Shown: one piece after another, positions 57,332 through 64,000 of the stretch | Layout of the letters: each line of letters begins with the position of its first letter | Numbering within the stretch: position 1 is the stretch's first letter | Assembly (NCBI GenBank): GCA_025766275.1 | Contig: JAFKAC010000017.1 | Span: 682,001-746,000 of the forward strand | DNA length: 64,000 nt | Origin: Lactarius indigo | Taxonomy: Eukaryota; Basidiomycota; Agaricomycetes; Russulales; Russulaceae | Direction of reading: 5' to 3' | Notes under the pieces: generated by a model | What the model was told of the DNA's origin: nothing | Database searches by the model: none | The model's input: only the letters and a program-made list of their open reading frames with translations | Made by a program: the position numbers and the translations under genes

Positions 57332-58879
57332 ATGGCCACCATCACCCAAGCAATGGAAGAAGTGGCGCTTGAAGAAGCGCGCGCCATACAAGCAGAGGCA
57401 AGAGAAATACTCATGCCCATCAACCCAGAAACTGGAAGATGAATGACGGCAGACGACGCCGCAATATTTCGAGCAATAGGGTCCGACAGAGGAGACCCGC
57501 CATCAGAGCGACCCATCGCATTAGAACTACCTCCAGGAATCGGCGGACCCGGTGGAGATCCGTCACCGCCGACAGGAGGGGGAGTCCCTTTCGACATACA
57601 AAGAACCAAGCCACCGCGAAGACCGCCCAGTGGACCGCCTGGAGGAGGCGGTGGAGGCGGAGGCGGAAGGGAAAACGCCAGCGGAGGAGGAGGAGGACAC
57701 CATAATGAGAAACTCACCGGCGAGCCACCTTCCATTTTTGATGGAGACAGACTCAAAATAGATCAATTCCTAACGCAGTGGCATGTCTACTGGGGGATGA
57801 ACTTGGACACCCCCATCATGCGAAACGACTACAGGAGATGCCTCCTGTTCCTATCCTACATCAAAGGCGGAGCTGTCAGCGAATGGGTATTATCCTTCCT
57901 GAATTGGCTCAATCAACAGATACAACGAGGGATCAGTCCCTACACTCCAGCACTCTGGGAAGCTGTTGCCGACGGCTTCAGCCAACGCTTTGAAAACACG
58001 CTAGAACGAGAACAAGCCCAAGCTATACTACGAAAGGGTTTTAAAATGGCAGGCGAAGACATTGACAAGTACGTCAATGATTTTGAACAGCTTGCGCGGA
58101 AGGCTCACTACCGCCTCAATGAACTGCAAACCATTGACCTCTTCACGTCGGGTTTGCCCAAGGAACTCTTCAAAAACGCGTTCCAATTCAACGACCCTGT
58201 AACATTCGACGACTGGAAGAGAGCCGTCCTCAAGCGGCAAAAGAACTACATACACCTCAAAGCAAGGCTCAACGAGTACAAGAACACGACGACGCAGCCG
58301 AAGAAGCAAAGCGGCAACGCAGGATGGGCAGTCCCACAAAACCTACCACAGACCAACCCCTGGGCCATGGATACCTCAGCCGATCGCGCTAAGGTGAGAT
58401 TGGCAGGGTCTGAAGATATCGACTTCAACAAATTACCGAACCACAACTGGCCCACACCGCCATTCCCACCGAGAGGAGGACCAGGAGCAAGAGGGCGAGG
58501 AAGAGGAGGCTCTCGGAGAGACTTAAGGAACGTCCTTTGCTATAACTGTCACGCTCCGGGACATCTCTCACGAAATTGCCCGCATCCACGCGTTCAGCAA
58601 CAATGGCCGGCCACTGCATCCAGCAGTCGCATGACCGAAACTGCCGGATACCAAGGACCCGTGTCCCAATACGCACCCTCACAATATGCCCCGTCGCTGC
58701 CGGGATATATGTCACCAGCACCAAGCGTGACGCCCATACCCCAAATTAACGCGGCAACTACCAAGACGGTGGGAGAACAGGCGAAAGAATGGCTCACACA
58801 GGTGGCCAATAGCACAGATGAAGTAAAAGATCTCATATTGCAGGACCTATGGGGAAAAGAGGGTTTTCGGGATGCCTGA
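57332..58879 (+). pseudogene. Retrotransposon gag with CCHC zinc knuckle, one in-frame TGA
   Basis: Gag packages element RNA. From ATG 57332 the frame is open except for TGA at 57440-57442, which is immediately followed by ATG, so a shorter product of 478 aa from 57443 is also possible. A Gly/Pro-rich segment precedes the conserved capsid-like helix region (IDQFLTQWHVYWGMN, FSQRFENTLEREQAQAILRK, YVNDFEQLARKAHYRL). The C-terminal part has an Arg/Gly-rich stretch and the knuckle CYNCHAPGHLSRNC. It ends GKEGFRDA. No pol follows: sequence after 58880 is unrelated, so the element is a 5' fragment. Confidence 0.85.
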
Positions 58880-59966
58880 ACCCGTCAGTCTGGGTGAGGG
58901 CCTTACATTGTAATTCTGTAATCGTGACAACGCTGATACCCTAAACCGTCGCTAAACGCAAGAACGACCGGTAAAGGAGTGATATTGGGTTCGAGAAGTC
59001 GGGGAATATAGGACCGATAATCCGGCCGATGGCGACTTTAACCGAAGGCGCACCGACGCGGGACCAAACGAGCCGAAGCCGACCGAGGCGAGAGCAATGT
59101 AGTCTTAACGCGACGCGGGGCTGCGAATAGCTGAGGTATAGCCGAATACGCACACACGGGTGCTTCGCGAAATCAAAATAGAATAGATGTCGTAGATAAT
59201 CGAATAGTAGGATATGAGCGTATGAATAGAATGAAGTCGCTATGGGCTCCCCGAAGGTTGCTGTTCTTGTACCTGTGGTATAGAGCTATTTATGTGCTGC
59301 CGCTTGCCGACCGAATCCGCACCTCGCCGCTTTTCCCTTGCTGAACGTCCATCTTACTCTCCTGCCTTAAACCCACGCCGGTCTGATCCGCTCTTCTCTG
59401 GGGTGTCGCCTTACCAACCCTAGGTGCTGCTTTGCCTATTCGCGCCATGGCCGCGCCTGTGATTCTGCTCGGCCGCTCCAGTATGTCGCTATTCGCCATG
59501 TCGGCCCTGATCGGTTTCTGGGGCTTTCACATGTTCCACGCTAATATTGGCACCGTCCCGTACCCCGCGCTGGGGCCGCACCCGTGATTGCAGCAGTAGG
59601 CTACCGTTCACATATGCGGCTAGAATATTCGGGCGTCTCGGCCCATCACCACGGGCCGCTCTTCCCGCTGCCGAGAGTGACCGATCGCAGTACTCTAGAC
59701 GGGCCGGTTGGGCCGGTCTGCCGCATATTGTCGTATTAGCTTAGATCTGCGAAAATTAACGCTTAGCGGCGCGCTGGGTGTATCATTTCCCCTCTTGGCA
59801 GAGCTTCTGACTGTCCTCAGTCAGTCGGCGCAATAGCATCGCGTGGTAGAAGTCGTCGGGCGGTGCCGGTAGCGTGAGAACGGTCCGCGAGTCCGCCATA
59901 CGTTGTCGCCGATATTGTTATCGTCGTCCTTTCGCCGTTTTTCTTCCTTGAGTCGATTCTTCTAAC
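58880..59966. other. Stretch between gag fragment and Zn2Cys6 gene
   Basis: About 1.1 kb with no gene and no recognisable pol or LTR of the upstream element. The right end presumably contains the promoter of the gene starting at 59967. Confidence 0.45.
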
Positions 59967-62003
59967 ATGTCGCAAAAATCCCATGTGTTTTCGTTCGCTA
60001 AGTTGTCGCTCTTGCGTCTTCGCCCCGAGTTTGAGAGGACCGATCTGGATGCCGCGTCGGCTGATGAGCTCGCGCAGACCTTTTCGTCGGCTCTGGTGAG
60101 TACTTGTCGGCTTCGATCCGTGCTGATCGTGGTTGATCGGGTTGACAGGAACTTGTTGTTTCGTTGGCGATCGAGGCCGGCATAGATGTTGGCGTTGATC
60201 AGGAGGTGGACGCTCTTGTTGGCGCTGCACGCAGCTGCCTGCTTCCGTTCGCTTCGGCGGCTTGGCTTGAACATTCGCCTTGTCTTGTCGCTGGGAGCGA
60301 GGAGCGGCTGGGCTCCTTGTTGGCGCCGTCGGTTCCGCCTGGGTCGGCCGATATACCCGGTGACTATGTGCGGCTCGCCGAGTACCGCCGACAGGTGGAG
60401 GCTGGTACTTTGTCTCGCGCCGAGTTCGAGGCCCACCGTGCGGCCATTCTCGCGGCCGACACCAGGTGTTACGTTTCGACTGTATTCTGTAACGCGGATT
60501 TGACCCTTACTGTACCGGTTGTCACTACGGCGGTAAGGTATATTAGTGACGGACTTACTTACGGTGATACGGTAGTACGATAGGTGATAGGGTCTCGATA
60601 GCTGACTGATGACTAACGCCACTAGTACTGGTACTAGTAGTATTAGGGTTCGCGTTGTTTCTGCGATACGTTGGACGCTACTTTACTGTGACTCATAGCA
60701 GCGCTTCAAAGCCTGCTCAACTTGTATTTAAACCGTCTTGTGAAGACCAAGATACGCCATCTTGGTCTTCTTGAATCGTCACTTGTCTTCTTCTTCTCTC
60801 TTTCCTTTCGCTTCCTTTCTAAAGTCATCCGACCTTGTTTCAAGACTCAAGACATCTAAGGCTTGCCAGTGTACCTCCATGTATTCACCGAGGCAAGGGC
60901 TTGGACCTCCGTGTCTTCAAGCCAGCGTGCCGATATACCGCTAAGTTGTTACCGCCACTCGAGCTCAAGTCGAGCTAACGTCGTGACGACGTTACACCAG
61001 GCCCGACATGCCGCCGTCGCTGCCAGTTCCATCGCCGCTCTTGCGGTCGTCCGCGCGCCCACTCGGCCCTTCACCCGTCGGCGGTTCTCCCGCCTTCGGC
61101 TTATCAGAACTCTTTTCGCAGAGTTCCATCCAATCCCCCGCTCTTCGTGCAGCTGGGGCGGCGCCTTCCCCGTCTGGTGCCGCCGCCGCGCTTTCTGAGG
61201 AGCCCGCGGTCGCTTCCGGGTCGGGGACCGGTCGCGGCGTTAAGCGCGGTCGTACGCCCGAGCTGATGGATGTCACGTTGATCGCTGGGTGGCGGCGGGT
61301 GCGTCTCGGTTGGCTTCTCTTGAGTGTTGGCTAACCTGTCTTCTAGTGCGTGACTTGCATCAAGAGCAAGGTGAAATGCACGCCCGTTGTTGGTAGTTCG
61401 CCGCCATATCCGTGCTGGCGGTGCGTTCACGGGGATCGCGCGTGTGTTCGGGCGCCGCTTCTGCGCCGTCGCTGCCGTCGGGCAGGCGCCGCCGCGCCTC
61501 CCCGTGTTCCCTCTCCCGGTGTCGCTTCACCCGGTGTCGCTTCGCCCGGTGTCGCTCCGCCCGGTCCCGCGCCGTCTGGCAGTGCTCGCGCTGGCTCGTT
61601 CTCTGGCAACGCTCGCGCCGGCGCCTTTTTCGGTCCCCCAGAGGACTGTTCGGGCGTCGAGCTCGCCGCGACGATCGTGTTTTATCGTGCTGAGCTTGCT
61701 CGTGCGATGGCTTCTCGTACGTTGATCGACGAGAATATCATTTTCCTTCGCTTCCAGTTGGCCAGCTATCTTGGTATGATGGTTGAGCCCGGCACTTCTC
61801 TCGGGCAGCCGCCGCCGAAGCGGCTGCGAACGCGCGCTTCGTCGAAGGGTAAGGAGCGAGCGATCGACGTTGACGCGCTCTCGGGTGATGATGCCGAAGC
61901 GGCTGACGAGGATGAAATTGAAGACGGGACCGAATACGAGTATGAGGAGGAAGATGCCGAAATGGACTGGGCGGGCATTTCTGGGGATCTCGGCGCCGAG
62001 TAA
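59967..62003 (+). CDS. Gene A: Zn2Cys6 protein interrupted by a solo LTR
   Basis: Exons 59967-60095, 60149-60466, 61002-61298 and 61347-62003 join to a 466-aa frame once the LTR and one duplicated 5-bp target are ignored. The frame is exactly continuous across the insertion. N-terminal residues 1-150 are helical with VRLAEYRRQVEAGTLSRAEF. A Ser/Pro/Ala-rich linker follows. The exon junction at 61347 starts the binuclear zinc cluster: C-X2-C-X6-C-X11-C-X2-C-X6-C (CVTCIKSKVKC, then CWRCVHGDRAC), a DNA-binding module of fungal regulators. The C terminus is acidic (DEDEIEDGTEYEYEEEDAE). The LTR carries stops, so without removal of it the protein ends inside the LTR. Role and family are unknown to me. 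Confidence 0.7.
60467..60996 (+). mobile_element. Solo LTR with 5-bp target-site duplication (LTR 2)
   Basis: 530 bp from TGTTACG to CGTTACA, flanked by CCAGG at 60462-60466 and 60997-61001. It carries TATTTAA (60725-60731) and ATCTTGGTCTT (60759-60769) like LTRs 1 and 3. No primer-binding site or gag follows, and coding sequence of gene A resumes at once, so this is a recombined solo LTR. Confidence 0.93.
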
Positions 62004-62242
62004 GCCGCAGTCGCCCGATCTACCTTTGTAGAACATTTGTAAATAGACTTTCCGTGTTGCCCTGTGCCTGGGAATGTATCAATCTTGCCACGTTTCGTTG
62101 AAATGAGTTAGCGCCGATTGCCTTGCGCTTTTTCTTGCGCTTTCCCCCCCTGAAAAATTTAATTTGGCTGTCCTCAGCCGCCGCGTCGGGCCGGCATCTC
62201 GGCGCCGGCGATACTTTTGTCGCGCTTGCGGTGTGAGTAGGG

Positions 62243-62903
62243 ATGGAACGTTTTCTCCCTTTGCGCTCGATGCCCATTCCTTCGAATAACTCTAGTCTGG
62301 TGGACTCGAGCGATGGCGAAAACCGTCGCGCGTATGTGCGTGCGATTGCGCAGCTGGCCGTGCTTTCCGAGCGGTGGTTCGGTCTTCAGCGCCGCCCCGC
62401 GGATGTTGCCGACTTCCTTCGAGATTTCTATCGCGCTTGGGTACGACGCTTCTTTTCACTTGTCTTCGTTAGACGCCTAACTTCTCCAGGAATATGCCGA
62501 GCGCATGGCCGCCCGTGCTGGTGTTCATAGCCTCGCCAAGTCTGCTCGGGAGCTTCGGACCATCATCGAGGAAGCTGCCGCGCCTCATGCCGAGCTGGAA
62601 TGGCTTCTATTATTCCCTGGCGTTTTCGAGGAGCACCAGTCGCGGCTCATTCGGTATGCCGTCGTATTCAGCCGCACTCAGTCCGCTGTTATCGTGAACG
62701 TTATCCATGGACCAGGGGTATCTGCGCTTCGGGACCCGTACGTCTTAGCTGTTGCCGAGTTTCGGGACCTTCTCGCTGCGGGCGTTATCAGTTTTGACGA
62801 GTATCAGTGGCAGGAGGAGCGGCTCGGTCGGGCTAGTTTACTGGCCGAGACTGCGCGGCGAAGCTCTTTGGCGACCGAGGGGGTATCGCATGATGCGGAG
62901 TAG
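62243..62903 (+). CDS. Gene B: small helical protein related to gene A N terminus
   Basis: Two exons (62243-62440, 62490-62903) encode 203 aa, intron 49 nt GT-AG. The protein looks alpha-helical (RAYVRAIAQLAVLSERWF, ARELRTIIEEAAAPHAELEW) without signal, membrane segment or known motif. The end DPYVLAVAEFRDLLAAGVIS-FDEYQWQEE aligns by eye with gene A's DYVRLAEYRRQVEAGTLS-RAEFEAHRA, and the intron sits at a comparable place after an aromatic helix end (RAW|EYAE). It lacks the zinc cluster. It lies 239 bp after gene A on the same strand. Function unknown. Confidence 0.65.
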
Positions 62904-63069
62904 CGTTCCTTGTACCTGCCCGGCCTTTGTAATTGGCGTACTACAACCTGTTATTAAATGGTGTCGCTTGTGTCGATCTTCGTCCATTGACATGTGAAAA
63001 GAGTCTGTAGCGGGTTGTCTCGCATTAAAGCGGCTTGTTCGCTGTGAGCCAGTCCCAACGTTCCCTGCC

Positions 63070-63237
63070 ATGGCTGATACCGGTCATGACTCTGATGCCT
63101 ACTTGCCCGAGGGTTTGCTCAAGGCTGCCTTCGATTCCGCTTTGACTAGTTTCTTTGTGTTTGGCGAAACTTGGTCGCAGTGTCCTCGCCAGGCGCCGCA
63201 GATCGCGTCGTGGCTACGCTTGTTCCAGGGGTCGTGG
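63070..63237 (+). CDS. Gene C: 5' exon of a third related gene, cut off by LTR 3
   Basis: A 56-codon exon from ATG 63070 ending at a good donor (TGG|GTACGT), like the RAW|GTACGA exon end of gene B. The product (ending QIASWLRLFQGSW) again looks helical. No second exon appears before the LTR that begins at 63288, so the gene is truncated or continues beyond the inserted element, outside the window. Confidence 0.5.
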
Positions 63238-63287
63238 GTACGTCGCTAAATCTATGTGTTTTGTTCATTCCATGGTGATTGGGCACT

Positions 63288-63763
63288 TGTTACGATTCGG
63301 ACGCGTCGGACCCTTACTGTACCGGTTGTGACTACGGCTGTAAGGTAAATTAGTCACGGACTCGGAGTTTACGATAGGAGGTAGGCGTTGAAGGATGACT
63401 CGATCCTAGTACAAGTAGTAGTAGTATTAGGATTGCGCTACTTACGCGATACGTTGGACGCTACGATACTGTGACTCATAGCAGCGCTTGAAAGCCTGCT
63501 TTTCTTGTATTTAAGATAGCTGCGGAAGACCAAGACACGCCATCTTGGTCTTCTTCAATTGTCACTTCTTGTCTCCTTCTTGTCTCCTTCTGCCTTATTC
63601 CTTTTCGTCGTACCCTTAGAAGAGAAGGGCATCGTCACCAAGATCCTAGTGTCTGCGCACATCTAGACCTGCCTTCGAGCCATACACCTCCGAGCGTGAT
63701 TAGCTAAGTCACAGTCGCCTCGCATATACGCTCAAGTCGAGCTAACGTCGTGACGGCGTTACA
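63288..63763 (+). mobile_element. LTR 3 of the self-priming family (5' LTR of a further element)
   Basis: 476 bp from TGTTACG to CGTTACA with TATTTAA at 63508-63514 and ATCTTGGTCTT at 63542-63552. The gag leader follows, so this is the 5' LTR of an element that continues past the window edge. Confidence 0.87.
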
Positions 63764-63765
63764 TT

Positions 63766-63776
63766 AAGACCAAGAT
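63766..63776 (+). promoter_or_regulatory. Predicted self-primer binding site, second element
   Basis: AAGACCAAGAT again two bases after the LTR end, complementary over all 11 nt to the predicted transcript start in LTR 3. Confidence 0.75.
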
Positions 63777-63785
63777 ATTCTAATC

Positions 63786-64000
63786 GTGGCGACTGTCAAC
63801 ACCCGAGACCAGTGGACGAACTTCCGTCCCTACTATTTGGAACGAAGAGGAGACTGCAACGTACCAACCCGATTTCTGGGAGCAGCCCGGTGGAGAGACC
63901 GCGGAGACGAAACAGGATATTTTGTCGAGTTTAACGGACCTACGAGGTTCAGACCTGTTGAGTTCAATTTCGACCACCTGTGTTGGGTAGAGATTACGTG
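63786..64000 (+). CDS. Conserved pre-gag frame, partial (runs off the window)
   Basis: Opens with GTG ten bases after the primer-binding site. It encodes DQWTNFRPYYLERRG... and FVEFNGPTRFRPVEFNFDHL, nearly the same as the frame at 56810-57319, and again has no ATG in the visible part. The window ends within it. Confidence 0.6.
   Translation, partial: MATVNTRDQWTNFRPYYLERRGDCNVPTRFLGAARWRDRGDETGYFVEFNGPTRFRPVEFNFDHLCWVEIT

Noticed and set aside
1..64000. tRNA, rRNA, CRISPR array or bacterial-type operons
   Set aside because: No tRNA-like T-arm with a matching acceptor stem, no rRNA stretch and no regular spacer array was seen; gene structure is eukaryotic.

Overview
The window is nuclear DNA of a filamentous basidiomycete, most likely an Agaricomycete. 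The evidence is many GT-AG introns of about 45-85 nt, fungal housekeeping proteins, Goodbye-NACHT-ankyrin STAND receptors, and a Ty3/gypsy chromovirus. I cannot fix genus or species from the sequence.

Layout. 1-1312: 3' end of the NAD-dependent glutamate dehydrogenase gene. 1313-5240: no convincing gene. 5241-8606 (minus): decayed STAND/NLR-like pseudogene (NLR1). 10081-12144: DHA1-type MFS drug/polyamine transporter. 13341-14744 (minus): secreted Pro/His/Tyr/Asp-rich protein. 15022-16465: Aurora kinase. 17371-19270 (minus): four-exon C2H2 protein. 21918-23511 (minus): mitochondrial processing peptidase beta. It diverges from a CaiB/BaiF-type CoA-transferase (23731-25583), which is followed by electron transfer flavoprotein beta (25774-26948, with an 8-nt exon). 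27232-30635: large RING-H2 protein with a possible N-myristoylation signal.

From about 29.7 kb to 50.57 kb there is a tandem array with a period near 7.5 kb. Each unit has the 3' end of the RING gene, its 3' flank, and one STAND receptor on the opposite strand. Unit 1 carries the genuine RING gene end and NLR2; unit 2 a dead RING fragment and NLR3; unit 3 a dead RING fragment and NLR4. NLR2 and NLR3 reconstruct as open nine-exon genes (1017 and 1012 aa). NLR4 has lost its Goodbye exons. Comparing units gives empty sites for a 713-bp TIR element in unit 1 and two short poly(A)-tailed retroposons in unit 2, each with target-site duplications.

From 50.57 kb to the end the DNA is nested mobile elements. 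They are a lone LTR, a Tc1/mariner-IS630-like transposase gene with an in-frame stop, and the pol 3' part and 3' LTR of a chromodomain gypsy element. There are also three LTRs of a second family, two of them with a primer-binding site and gag region. That second family has an 11-nt site after the LTR that is exactly complementary to the predicted 5' end of its own transcript, the signature of Tf1/sushi-type self-priming. One LTR is solo and sits in a Zn2Cys6 gene, with a 5-bp duplication that by chance creates matching splice sites. That gene and two smaller, apparently related genes (59967-63237) form a tandem family I do not recognise. No rRNA, tRNA or CRISPR array was seen.
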